From positions 1 through 22,752 of the IMG/VR virus record IMGVR_UViG_3300046169_000010: a DNA stretch of 22,752 nucleotides; one strand, given 5' to 3'. The position numbers were made by a program, and so were the translations under genes. Under the pieces are notes generated by a model that was given only the letters and a program-made list of their open reading frames with translations, had not been told where the DNA came from and searched no databases. The first letter of the stretch is position 1; each line of letters starts with the position of its first letter. Of this stretch, positions 1 through 6,751 are shown piece by piece. Source of the stretch: a virus.

Positions 1-239
1 CTATCCTCGTCGGGGAAGCGTGACGGCCAGACGCGCATCATGGCTTCCACCGAATAGTTTAGGTTTTCGCGTGTCAGCTTAAACCCACCGCTTTCGTGGC
101 CCGCCTGCCCCAAAAGGTGCGCAGCCTTAACGCGGTCAAGCCCGTAGTGCTTGGTGATTGCACGCGCTGTATTTGGCCCGTACGCGCCATCTGGCTCAAC
201 GCCAACCTTTTCCTGCAGAAGCTTTAATGCGACGCTCAT
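1..239 (-). CDS. Endolysin, GH19-type with N-terminal peptidoglycan-binding-like motif (3' end outside window)
   Basis: Peptidoglycan hydrolase released by the holin. Only 79 residues are in the window; the gene runs off the left edge. The ATG at 239 overlaps the holin stop (ATGA). Residues 3-34 (VALKLLQEKVGVEPDGAYGP, then NTARAITKHYGLD) look like a short peptidoglycan-binding or substrate-recognition segment. Residues 41-79 (HLLGQAGHESGGFKLTRENL, NYSVEAMMRVWPSRFPDE) match the first part of phage GH19 (chitinase-like) lysozymes, with Glu49 in the HESGG motif as the expected catalytic acid. No signal peptide, in keeping with holin-dependent release. The family call is strong. Confidence 0.88.
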   Translation of the reverse strand, partial: MSVALKLLQEKVGVEPDGAYGPNTARAITKHYGLDRVKAAHLLGQAGHESGGFKLTRENLNYSVEAMMRVWPSRFPDED

Positions 240-625
240 TTCCTACCCCCAAAAAACTTAGTTGCTGACCTTACCGCGAAGCTACTCGCTACGATTACGC
301 CTAATGTGTACTGATACCATTCTGGCATGGATTCCAACGCAGCAAAACCATTTGCGACAGCGCTTCTTCCAAACTCCCCACAAAATGAAAGCACCAAAGG
401 TATTGAGAAAAGCAAAACTAAATATTCATCCTTCCATGAGCTTTGAGTTCCCTGCGCCATAATCCGTTCCCAATCCGCAACGCTTGTCTTTTCGCTGAGA
501 AGGATCTTGGATTTTGTTTCTGCCTCAGTAAGCTTCAACTTAGCTTCTGCTGCGGTCTTATCCGCTTTACCCTGCAACCAGCTACCCGCGAGATTTGCGA
601 TTGGGCCTATGAATGCTTGTATCAT
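236..625 (-). CDS. Holin, three-helix gene-transfer-agent type, 129 aa
   Basis: Forms lesions in the inner membrane that release the endolysin. The sequence matches the pattern of the GTA_holin_3TM family: an amphipathic start (MIQAFIGPIANLAGSWLQGK), an Ala/Lys/Glu helix (ADKTAAEAKLKLTEAETKSK), WERIMAQGTQSSWKDEYLVL, then a hydrophobic helix (LLFSIPLVLSFCG, about 71-83), PEWYQYTLGVIVASSFAVRS (about 101-120) and a basic tail. The short ADK-AEAKL ... WE-MAQGS-SWKDE signature is clear. This family was named for gene transfer release in alphaproteobacteria, which is the main clue to the host group. ATGA overlaps at both ends couple it to the small membrane protein and to the endolysin. Confidence 0.9.
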   Translation of the reverse strand: MIQAFIGPIANLAGSWLQGKADKTAAEAKLKLTEAETKSKILLSEKTSVADWERIMAQGTQSSWKDEYLVLLFSIPLVLSFCGEFGRSAVANGFAALESMPEWYQYTLGVIVASSFAVRSATKFFGGRK

Positions 626-816
626 TTTTCAGACCCCAGCCACACGGCAAAAGCACCTGTCATAGCACCTGTGACGGTCGCCGTGAGCGCTGTAGCCTGC
701 GTGCTGACCACATCCTGCGGCAAAGACATAAACCACTCTATGACGCGTATATACATCACCGTCATTACCAGCATCATAAGACGCGGCATGATCTTATATT
801 CCAAAAGCTTTTCCAT
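622..816 (-). CDS. Small two-helix membrane protein, holin candidate, 64 aa
   Basis: GAGGT lies ahead of the ATG. MEKLLEYKIMPRLMMLVMTV, MYIRVIEWFMSLPQDVVSTQ places a first membrane helix at about 11-29. The second lies at about 41-60 (ATALTATVTGAMTGAFAVWL), and the protein ends GSEK. Two short helices with a polar loop is a usual class II holin topology. Proteins of this sequence type are frequent in marine phages from memory without assigned function. It overlaps the next gene by ATGA (622-625), which is itself a holin-family protein, so the two may act as a holin/antiholin or holin pair; inference only. Confidence 0.82.
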   Translation of the reverse strand: MEKLLEYKIMPRLMMLVMTVMYIRVIEWFMSLPQDVVSTQATALTATVTGAMTGAFAVWLGSEK

Positions 817-817
817 C

Positions 818-1072
818 TTACACCTCTATGTTGATGTTTGTTCCTTGCGGCCTGTCAGCATTTGTCTTGCGGCCAAACCTATCATACGTTTCCTGCAAAT
901 CAAATCGCTGCTTTGCCAGAGCCTCTAAGTGGCTGTGGTTGGCCCTGTGCTGCTTAGCCACCATCTGCTCAGCTAGATGCGCCTCTATGCGCTCACGCGT
1001 CTGCGTTTGCTGGTGTATGTCGCTGCCTACGTTAAACGGCGCGCTGCCTATGCCTGACACGCCGTCGCTCAT
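818..1072 (-). CDS. Hypothetical helical protein, 84 aa
   Basis: The ATG at 1072 forms an ATGA overlap with the preceding TGA; a longer start would add 26 residues that are merely the membrane-helix region of the previous gene read in another frame, so I reject it. MSDGVSGIGSAPFNVGSDIH, then a charged, His/Gln-rich helix (QQTQTRERIEAHLAEQMVAK, HRANHSHLEALAKQRFDLQE) and a short end with GTNINIEV. Six His in the middle are notable. No membrane segment or Cys. Not recognised. The TAA is one base before the next ATG, again with a good GAGG ahead. Function unknown; the coiled-coil look suggests an oligomer. Confidence 0.78.
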   Translation of the reverse strand: MSDGVSGIGSAPFNVGSDIHQQTQTRERIEAHLAEQMVAKQHRANHSHLEALAKQRFDLQETYDRFGRKTNADRPQGTNINIEV

Positions 1073-1512
1073 AGCCGCCCCTGCAACCCCAAAATAACAA
1101 CAACAGATATTCCAAGCATTATTGATAAGCAGATAATCACGCCGCCCCATATAAATATACGCTCAACAATTTTAGCTTTCCGCTTTCTTTCCGCTTCTGC
1201 TTTTGCCTTGCGATCCTTCCTTGCTTGTACCCTGATGGCTTGCAACTCACCCCAAGCGCTAAAGCCTCTGGTTGCAATTACGATTTGGCGCAATTCTTCT
1301 TCTGCGTCCTTGGCCCTTTGCAAGTTCACGAAGGTTTCCATCGCGTTTTCATCTGACCCAGAAAAAAGACTGTTCTTCTTTCGCTCATGTGCTGCGCGCA
1401 AATCATCTACGCCGTCAAAAAACTCACCAATTTGCTTGGTTACGTTGACAATCTCCTTGCCCGCAGAAACCGCAGATTTTACCGCCGCCAATGCTGTAAA
1501 AGGGTCTATCAT
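1069..1512 (-). CDS. Phage protein with C-terminal membrane helix, 147 aa
   Basis: ATGA overlap fixes the start. MIDPFTALAAVKSAVSAGKE, IVNVTKQIGEFFDGVDDLRA is an amphipathic helical N-terminus of a type I know from marine phages infecting cyanobacteria and alphaproteobacteria (M-[IL]-D-P-[FI]-T-A-...-A). A helical body (AMETFVNLQRAKDAEEELRQ, WGELQAIRVQARKDRKAKAE) ends in a very basic stretch (ERKRKAKIVER). One strong membrane helix spans about 118-143 (IFIWGGVIICLSIMLGISVV). A tail-anchored topology is likely. The role is unknown; its place in the lysis chain suggests action at the membrane late in infection. An ATGA overlap joins it to the next gene. Confidence 0.85.
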   Translation of the reverse strand: MIDPFTALAAVKSAVSAGKEIVNVTKQIGEFFDGVDDLRAAHERKKNSLFSGSDENAMETFVNLQRAKDAEEELRQIVIATRGFSAWGELQAIRVQARKDRKAKAEAERKRKAKIVERIFIWGGVIICLSIMLGISVVVILGLQGRL

Positions 1513-1685
1513 TTGGCATCTTTACCCACGTCAGCGAAACGCGGGCATCCACTATTATACTCCACCCTTATAACATATGGGTAGTGATACCAGAAGGATG
1601 GATATGGGCATCTGTATATACACGCGGTGTAAATCTGCCCATAAGCAAGCACGCCAACGGCTACGCTGGCGAGCGAGCAAATCAC
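1509..1685 (-). CDS. Tiny Cys/Tyr/Pro-rich hydrophobic-start protein, 58 aa
   Basis: Translated by hand; it fills what would otherwise be a 169-base gap. GTG start overlaps the previous TGA (GTGA) and its TGA overlaps the next ATG (ATGA), so it sits exactly between two coupled genes in an open frame. The protein starts MICSLASVAVGVLAYGQIYT and continues ACIYRCPYPSFWYHYPYV, with Cys at 3, 22, 26 and 47 and many Tyr/Pro. The first 18 residues are hydrophobic like a signal peptide or anchor, and Cys22 lies after Tyr-Thr-Ala, an imperfect lipobox. It could be an exported peptide or an outer partner (o-spanin-like) of the coiled-coil protein. No family is recognised. Confidence 0.75.
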   Translation of the reverse strand: MICSLASVAVGVLAYGQIYTACIYRCPYPSFWYHYPYVIRVEYNSGCPRFADVGKDAK

Positions 1686-1915
1686 CGCTCCATCAGGCGG
1701 TCTATTTTCTCTTCGATGCGATCAAAGCGCGAAACGATCTGACCCATGACGGCTGTGCTGTCTGCCTTGGTGACGTAATCGCGCGCCATTTCTTCGCGGG
1801 TCTTGTTCAGCAGAATATTGAGGCGCTGCATCTCGTCCACAGCGCTTTTCAGCACCCAGCCGATCAGGCCCAATCCAGCAGTAAGAGCCGCCGTCCAAAG
1901 CATGTCAGCGTCCAT
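1682..1915 (-). CDS. Small membrane-anchored coiled-coil protein, 77 aa
   Basis: ATG at 1915 overlaps the previous TAA (TAATG); the six-codon longer start upstream is less likely. After MDADM a single membrane helix follows (LWTAALTAGLGLIGWVLKSA, about 6-25). Residues 28-77 are a charged heptad-like helix (EMQRLNILLNKTREEMARDY, VTKADSTAVMGQIVSRFDRI, EEKIDRLMER). One N-terminal membrane anchor with a coiled coil is the layout of small phage membrane proteins, including inner-membrane spanins, and here it begins the lysis-side chain. It ends with a GTGA overlap into a tiny Cys-rich gene. Spanin-like function is a hypothesis only. Confidence 0.8.
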   Translation of the reverse strand: MDADMLWTAALTAGLGLIGWVLKSAVDEMQRLNILLNKTREEMARDYVTKADSTAVMGQIVSRFDRIEEKIDRLMER

Positions 1916-2202
1916 TAGTAAGACCCTTCCCAAACGCGGAACTTAGAAAACTCGCCGGACATCATCTTGCGTTTGACAACTTCCTTGGCCGCTTCTGTGT
2001 CAGACCATGATACACCAGCTTCCTTGAGCCACTGAGCCAGCACAGCGCCGTCTAAGAACCCAACAAGCCTATTCTCGCCCGACATGCCTATGCCAGCGTC
2101 TTTGGCTTTCTGCACGTCGTTTAGCGCTTGGCTGACGTCATGCTTCTTTTTGATGACCATGTGGTCATGCTCAAAGTCAATTATTTCGGAAACTTTAGGC
2201 AT
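1915..2202 (-). CDS. Conserved hypothetical head-region protein, 95 aa
   Basis: The frame is open upstream, but the ATG at 2202 has an AGAAG Shine-Dalgarno and overlaps the preceding stop by 8 bases; upstream residues are a Pro/Arg-rich read-through of the previous gene's other frame, so I chose 2202. The protein (MPKVSEIIDFEHDHMVIKKK...) has a central helix with DVQKAKDAGIGMSGENRLVG and FLDGAVLAQWLKEAGVSWSD, then EVVKRKMMSGEFSKFRVWEG. The late pattern V-[VK]-x-x-x-x-S-x-[ED]-[FY]-x-x-F-R-x-x-x-G is shared with small proteins near the capsid of many marine phages from memory, role unknown. The TAA and the next ATG overlap as TAATG. Confidence 0.82.
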   Translation of the reverse strand: MPKVSEIIDFEHDHMVIKKKHDVSQALNDVQKAKDAGIGMSGENRLVGFLDGAVLAQWLKEAGVSWSDTEAAKEVVKRKMMSGEFSKFRVWEGSY

Positions 2203-2392
2203 TATTCTTCTTGGCTCGCTTAGTTGGTGCGGGTGCAGGCGCTGGGGCAACATCCCCCATCACTTTCATAGCATCTGGGCGAACGCGCATAAGCGTCTCA
2301 ACCTCTGCTGTCGGCAGCTCAGCGCTGTCGCCTTTGACAAGCTTGCCGATTGATGTGTGGATCTTGTGACCTACAACTAAAACTTTTTTCAT
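2195..2392 (-). CDS. Small head-region protein downstream of capsid, 65 aa
   Basis: First gene after the capsid hairpin. GAGGG lies 8 bases ahead of the ATG. MKKVLVVGHKIHTSIGKLVK then GDSAELPTAEVETLMRVRPD fits a small SH3-like or beta-barrel fold with a G-D-x-x-x-L/V-P ... A-x-x-L-x-x-x pattern common to small phage proteins that follow the capsid gene. The C-terminus is an Ala/Pro linker (APAPAPAPTKRAKKNNA) with a basic end. It could be a decoration or head-completion protein; I know no firm function. Overlaps the next gene by 8 bases. Confidence 0.75.
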   Translation of the reverse strand: MKKVLVVGHKIHTSIGKLVKGDSAELPTAEVETLMRVRPDAMKVMGDVAPAPAPAPTKRAKKNNA

Positions 2393-2411
2393 GTCATTCC
2401 CTCAGTTAAGC

Positions 2412-2436
2412 AGAAGGGGCGCAAACCGCCCCTTCT
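2412..2436 (-). terminator. Hairpin downstream of the capsid gene (possible terminator/attenuator)
   Basis: A perfect 10-base-pair stem (2412-2421 pairs with 2427-2436), 5-base loop, in the 53-base gap between the capsid gene and the next gene. On the minus strand it is followed by GCTTAACTG, not a run of T, so it is a weak intrinsic terminator at best; partial read-through or an mRNA-stabilising end for the capsid message is more likely. Read on the plus strand it has a T-rich flank (tcttgtattatatt), but no plus-strand gene precedes it. Confidence 0.6.
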
Positions 2437-2445
2437 TGTATTATA

Positions 2446-3402
2446 TTACGATGTGGTGTTGTCGTAAATCGCGCCAGATGCTTTCTCGTTTTTCGAGCAA
2501 AGCGCCAGCTCTGTTGTAACCTGACGTGTGGTGTTGTCGCCATTTTTGGCCAAGGCAACGTTTTTGGTTCCACGCAATACTGCGCATTCCCACATGTTGT
2601 CTTGCAAAATGAACACGTCACGGCTGCGGTTTTCGCGTGATGGCATGAACTGCACTGTACCCCAAGGAGTCACGTAGACTGCAAGTGATTTGACCACAGT
2701 CTCGTCACCAGCTTGTACCGCTGAACGCTGGTTGTTGTTACCGGTGAAGCCCAGAGCAACATTCATCTGGAAGGCTGACAGATAGCAAGTATCTGGCTTG
2801 CCGCCTTCTTCCCAGATTGACTGCATAACGTCGTCAAACTTGGCCTGCGTAAACGCAGTTGGAGCGCCACTGTCTGTACGTGCATTTGTGCCGTCGCCGG
2901 TTGGGTTTGCGCCAGAGCTTGCTGAAACAAAGTTTACGTTAGTAATCAACCATGATGGTACACCACCAGTTTTACGTGCAGCAGTTGAGGAGCCAACTAC
3001 GTTACCTTGGTTGGCAAAAAGCGCTTTTTCGATGTCCAGTTTTTGCTCTTTAGCGATAAGCAAAGTCTGGTAAGCCATTTCCTTTGCACGACCGGCATTG
3101 TCTACCGCTTCGTCCGTATCTGAAATAACCACAGCGTTTTTAAAGATCTGTGTGCGTGCGCCGAGACGTACAGTTGGGGTAACGGCATCGGCAGATGTTG
3201 CGTCACCTTCAATGTGAGCGTTTACCGCAGATGCGCGCAACGCTTGTGTTTGCCACTCAACCAAAGTGTTTTTGGCTTTTGTTTTACCCGACTTTGAGTA
3301 AAACGGTGTTTCGTCAGGATCTACATTGTAGATCACATCAGATAAATCTTCACGGATGCCAATGGCATCATATGTGTCGAATGTGTTAGTCGGCTGTGTC
3401 AT
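2446..3402 (-). CDS. Major capsid protein (SU10-like, HK97 fold), 318 aa
   Basis: Main shell protein. MTQPTNTFDTYDAIGIREDL, then SDVIYNVDPDETPFYSKSGK is the well-known opening of the SU10-type capsid family (DUF5309-like). Next are TLVEWQTQALRASAVNAHIE and RTQIFKNAVVISDTDEAVDN, the spine-helix region AYQTLLIAKEQKLDIEKALF, and TCYLSAFQMNVALGFTGNNN of the A-domain. The end reads ELALCSKNEKASGAIYDNTT. Length (about 320) is normal for the family. The gene follows the scaffold by 21 bases with an unusually good double Shine-Dalgarno and is followed by a strong hairpin, as expected for the most highly expressed gene. Very confident. Confidence 0.94.
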   Translation of the reverse strand: MTQPTNTFDTYDAIGIREDLSDVIYNVDPDETPFYSKSGKTKAKNTLVEWQTQALRASAVNAHIEGDATSADAVTPTVRLGARTQIFKNAVVISDTDEAVDNAGRAKEMAYQTLLIAKEQKLDIEKALFANQGNVVGSSTAARKTGGVPSWLITNVNFVSASSGANPTGDGTNARTDSGAPTAFTQAKFDDVMQSIWEEGGKPDTCYLSAFQMNVALGFTGNNNQRSAVQAGDETVVKSLAVYVTPWGTVQFMPSRENRSRDVFILQDNMWECAVLRGTKNVALAKNGDNTTRQVTTELALCSKNEKASGAIYDNTTS

Positions 3403-3410
3403 TTCCTTAA

Positions 3411-3415
3411 TCCTT
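3411..3415 (-). promoter_or_regulatory. Ribosome binding site of the capsid gene
   Basis: On the minus strand AAGGA lies 8 bases ahead of the capsid ATG, and a second AAGGA lies one base before the ATG. The first is at the right spacing. This supports the 3402 start and high translation. Confidence 0.7.
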
Positions 3416-3423
3416 TCAAGGAG

Positions 3424-4416
3424 TTAGCTTTTCAACATCAAGCTCAATGCGTCATCGATTGAACCTGACTTCTGCAAGCGCTGTTGCGCTTTTTTACGGG
3501 TAGCAGCCTGCCCATCTGGGCGCTTCTTTGCACCAGCTTTCACCACAGGGCGCACGCCTTTAGCCTTTGCCTGTGACTTCTGCTTATTCGCTACCAACTG
3601 TCTGTACTTACGCGCATCATTCAATGCCCGCACATACCTTGCATCTGCGACTTTGGACATTTCTTCTGGCGTCCAGCCGTAGTAAACCCCAGTTTCGATA
3701 AGGCTTGATTTTAACTTCTCGCCTTTCTCTGGGTCTGCAAGCTCAGGGATATGCTGGGTCAGCACTTGCGCTTGCTCGGCAAGGTAGGCTTGTTGAGCCT
3801 CTTGCTGTTGCTTCGCTTGCTGCTGCTGCATTCCATGAAGTTCAGTTAGCCGCTGGTCATGCGTTGCCTTTGCCTCGTCATATTGCAGCTTCGCTTCCAT
3901 GTACCCAATAGGGTCTTGGTCGAAAAGCTCTTTAGTCGGTGGGGTTGGGGCTTGCAGACCACCTTGCTGTGCGTTTTGGTACATAGCCAAGATTTCTTGC
4001 TGCTGCTGGGCTAATGCTTGAGACTGTTCCTTGAGTTGTTTTTCCAAGGCTGCATTCTCTTGCATCTTTTGATTGATGTAACCCTGACCCGCCGCAGATT
4101 GCTTTAACTGATCCAGTGTCCAGTTTTCTTCTTTGCCGTTAATTTTAACGGGGATGAAACTGGTGTCTTCAGCCGCCTCTACTAGGTCGTCGTCATCAAT
4201 TTGGTCATCTTCGACATATTCGACATCTTCTATGCCTTCCATGTCTTCGTCGGATGCCTCGACGTCATCATCGCTTTCGGCAATATCATCAACCACTTCG
4301 CTCTCAACGTCTTGAGTTGGCGCTTCAGTTGCTTCCACTGCTTCGCTTTGATTTTCTTCTGTTGGCTCTGGGGCCAACATTGCCTCTACGGCATTATTTA
4401 GGCTAGTCGCTTCCAC
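3424..4416 (-). CDS. Capsid scaffolding protein, 330 aa
   Basis: Internal scaffold for procapsid assembly, directly before the capsid gene. GTG start with AAGGA 9 bases ahead; no better start is near. The N-terminal 95 residues are extremely acidic (DDIAESDDDVEASDEDMEGI, DVEYVEDDQIDDDDLVEAAE). A short ordered motif (SFIPVKINGKEENWTLDQLK) follows, typical of phage scaffold-like proteins, then Gln-rich coiled coil from about 115 to 215. A PELADPEKGEKLKSSLIETG helix pair follows, and the last 60 residues are strongly basic (KGVRPVVKAGAKKRPDG), the part that would bind the capsid inner face. Length and acid-to-basic polarity match phage scaffolds. No protease motif is seen, so maturation may be protease-free. 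Confidence 0.88.
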   Translation of the reverse strand: MEATSLNNAVEAMLAPEPTEENQSEAVEATEAPTQDVESEVVDDIAESDDDVEASDEDMEGIEDVEYVEDDQIDDDDLVEAAEDTSFIPVKINGKEENWTLDQLKQSAAGQGYINQKMQENAALEKQLKEQSQALAQQQQEILAMYQNAQQGGLQAPTPPTKELFDQDPIGYMEAKLQYDEAKATHDQRLTELHGMQQQQAKQQQEAQQAYLAEQAQVLTQHIPELADPEKGEKLKSSLIETGVYYGWTPEEMSKVADARYVRALNDARKYRQLVANKQKSQAKAKGVRPVVKAGAKKRPDGQAATRKKAQQRLQKSGSIDDALSLMLKS

Positions 4417-4420
4417 GGTG

Positions 4421-4663
4421 CTAGTTCCTTCGTTTGCGATCTAAAATGACCTCTGCTGCAATCGCAGCGTCGAGTGCGTCACCGATCTTGTTTAACGCAC
4501 GCAGTATTGCGTGTGCTTCTTCGCGCATCTCTATGTCAGAGGCTGCGCTGTTGGCGAAGAGGCGCATTTGCTCTTCACGAACATCGTCCACGAACGCCTG
4601 AAACGCCGTGTCATTCTTTAGCCGCTTTGCGTCATCGGCTTGTATGCGGATGTCGGCGCTCAC
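4421..4663 (-). CDS. Hypothetical protein between portal and scaffold, 80 aa
   Basis: Starts with GTG, whose GTGA overlaps the TGA of the portal gene, so translation is likely coupled. The protein (VSADIRIQADDAKRLKNDTA...; initiator read as Met) is acidic and almost wholly helical: FQAFVDDVREEQMRLFANSA, then REEAHAILRALNKIGDALDA and a basic end LDRKRRN. The pattern suggests a small helical-bundle or coiled-coil dimer. It resembles small proteins that sit after the portal gene in other marine phages, without a function known to me. No membrane segment and no Cys. A head morphogenesis role is inferred from position only. Confidence 0.8.
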   Translation of the reverse strand: MSADIRIQADDAKRLKNDTAFQAFVDDVREEQMRLFANSAASDIEMREEAHAILRALNKIGDALDAAIAAEVILDRKRRN

Positions 4664-6750
4664 TGTGGTGTACCCTGAGCAATGCCGCCGATCATGCGAA
4701 CTTTATCCTGCTCTGCCTTGATGCGAGCCGTGTCCACTGCGGTTCCGTATTGGCCATATATCTTGGCGGCATCTACCATCAGATCCTGAGCCATCTTATC
4801 GCGCTTGAGATCATCATCTGCCGCTGCTTTCTGAGCATCTAACTGAAGCTTCATCATGTCAGTCTGCGCTTTAGTCTGCGCCTTCATCTGCTCAGCCTGC
4901 AAGAATGCAGCATTCGGGTCTTGCGCCTGACCCTGTTGCGCCATTGCCGCCTGCTGTTGCTGCTGCATCTGTAGCATCTGCATCTCAATCTCTGGCGTGA
5001 TTGGCGCGAAGTAGCGATCAGCATTGCGCACGCCGGATAAGGCCAACTGGTCAGCCAAGTTGTTGCGGATATTGGTTAAGCTCACCAAGCCATTCATTGG
5101 GCCATAGTTTTGGTAAACCATAGTCTGCATCTGCAAGGCTTGCTGCAATGCCATCTGCTTTTCTTCTTCGCGGCCTGTGCCAAGCCCGACGTTGATGCTA
5201 ATGTCCATAGACGTATCCCAGACACGCGGATCAATCGGCACAAACTGGCCGTTCATACGCATCATCTTTTCTTCGTCTACGTTCTTATTCATCAAGCGCA
5301 GCATAATGCCGAATAGCTCACGCATACCGCCAGCAAGATTACGCACCATTACCTCTGTCTGGCCCGCAGCAGCCTGCACAGAGGCTTGAACGGCTGCTTT
5401 GGTTGTAGACTGCAATGCGTCTGGGTTCAGCCCCACAGAGGCGCTTGTAACGCCTGTCTTCTGCTCTGTAAGCTGATCCATATATGTCAGCGCAGATAGG
5501 GTTTGGCCCGCAACAAATGGTACGCTCAGATCCTGCACGGCTCCGGCTTGGCGCATCCTGACCAAAGCACCGATCTCGTTGTTAAGCACATCATCAATAT
5601 TTACCGCGCCGTCCACAATCCCAATGCGTGGGTTGTTGGTCATGGCTACGTTATCCAAGATCCCCCGCAAGATTGATGTTGCCGCGTCTTGGTCATTCTC
5701 AATCAGCTCAGATACGCTATGGCCATACCAACTATGCGGCTCTGGATCGACCTCAAACTTGGCAAACGGGATCTCGTCGCATGGCATGTAATCCAGCAGC
5801 TCGTATGCCGTGCCGCCGCATAGGAACTTATAAAGCACCGGAACGCCTGTGCCATCTATGTCCATACGCATGTAAGCTTCTGTAATTCCTACAAGCTTCA
5901 TGGCTGGATCTAGCTCGTCCTCGTCTGACAAGTCTTCTTCATATCCTTGCCGCTCAAGTACTTCTGCGCCGGTCATGTCGTTTGTGCCGTCGATTGGCGT
6001 CAGGTTGGATATGACATCAAAGTCAAAGCCCATTTCAACTAGGTCGCCAACACGCATATCTGTGCGGTGCGCTACGACATAGGCATCGTCAAATGAGCGG
6101 CAATCACGATTAACGAAGAACTCTTCTGGCGGCACGCTTTCCATGCGCAGCTCGCCCTTCATCTCTGTGCGGCTGATCTTGACCGAATGAATGGGAAGCT
6201 CAACCTCCATGCCCATTTCATCCATAGAGATAGACATCTCCATCGTATGCTCAAGCACCTCAACGTCATCAGCGTCCAGCAAGAACGTATATTCATCGTC
6301 CGATAAGTCGGTGTAAGTGTATATCTCGGCAACAGGGTAATCCTGCCAATATGCCTTTACGATGCCCTGCTTCTTGACCATTGCATCTTGGAACGCATCA
6401 TTCAGCACGCTGTATCCATCGAGACGCGTAAACTCATGCTGGACGTAGCTGGTGGCCTGCTCGGCCAATGCAACATCCTCTGGGCCTTTCGGGATAAACT
6501 CTACCGGCCTTGCGCTTGACATGAAGATCCGCATAAGGCTCGGCTTGATTGAGCGTATGGTATCTCGCACCTTAGTCGCCACAACCTTGCTGCGCCCGTC
6601 TTCATATCCAATATCAACCTCGCCATCGTAATAGCGCTGCGCCTTGATGCGGTCTTGGCTGATTTCGCTTTCAACGAAGTCAACTGCCTCGCTGATCGCA
6701 TTCTGAACAATGCTTTCTATCTCGCGGCGATCTTTTGGTTGTGGTTGCAT
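4660..6750 (-). CDS. Portal protein (P22/SU10-like), 696 aa
   Basis: Forms the dodecameric vertex ring through which DNA enters and leaves. The frame is open 15 codons upstream, but the ATG at 6750 follows the previous stop by one base and gives MQPQPKDRREIESIVQNAIS, the usual opening. Diagnostic parts include SQDRIKAQRYYDGEVDIGYE, the clip/wing region SKVVATKVRDTIRSIKPSLM and MRIFMSSARPVEFIPKGPED, EFFVNRDCRSFDDAYVVAHR, and DQAATSILRGILDNVAMTNN (the stem-side helix). The last 120 residues are Gln/Met/Ala-rich helix (MQMLQMQQQQQAAMAQQGQA), like the coiled barrel of large P22-type portals (725 aa in P22). A GTGA overlap links it to the next gene. Very confident. Confidence 0.93.
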   Translation of the reverse strand: MQPQPKDRREIESIVQNAISEAVDFVESEISQDRIKAQRYYDGEVDIGYEDGRSKVVATKVRDTIRSIKPSLMRIFMSSARPVEFIPKGPEDVALAEQATSYVQHEFTRLDGYSVLNDAFQDAMVKKQGIVKAYWQDYPVAEIYTYTDLSDDEYTFLLDADDVEVLEHTMEMSISMDEMGMEVELPIHSVKISRTEMKGELRMESVPPEEFFVNRDCRSFDDAYVVAHRTDMRVGDLVEMGFDFDVISNLTPIDGTNDMTGAEVLERQGYEEDLSDEDELDPAMKLVGITEAYMRMDIDGTGVPVLYKFLCGGTAYELLDYMPCDEIPFAKFEVDPEPHSWYGHSVSELIENDQDAATSILRGILDNVAMTNNPRIGIVDGAVNIDDVLNNEIGALVRMRQAGAVQDLSVPFVAGQTLSALTYMDQLTEQKTGVTSASVGLNPDALQSTTKAAVQASVQAAAGQTEVMVRNLAGGMRELFGIMLRLMNKNVDEEKMMRMNGQFVPIDPRVWDTSMDISINVGLGTGREEEKQMALQQALQMQTMVYQNYGPMNGLVSLTNIRNNLADQLALSGVRNADRYFAPITPEIEMQMLQMQQQQQAAMAQQGQAQDPNAAFLQAEQMKAQTKAQTDMMKLQLDAQKAAADDDLKRDKMAQDLMVDAAKIYGQYGTAVDTARIKAEQDKVRMIGGIAQGTPQ

Positions 6751-6751
6751 G

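Noticed and set aside
443-928. 161-residue open frame on the plus strand
   Set aside because: It lies antisense to three well-supported minus-strand genes (holin, 64-aa membrane protein, 84-aa protein) and has shadow composition (Cys/Ser/Leu-rich without any pattern).
818-1150. Longer start for the 84-aa gene (110 residues)
   Set aside because: The extra 26 residues come from the membrane-helix code of the upstream gene in another frame, and the inner ATG forms a clean ATGA overlap.
1577-1918. 113-residue plus-strand frame covering the region 1577-1918
   Set aside because: Antisense to the 77-aa and 58-aa minus-strand genes, which are supported by exact stop-start overlaps; no plus-strand gene neighbours.
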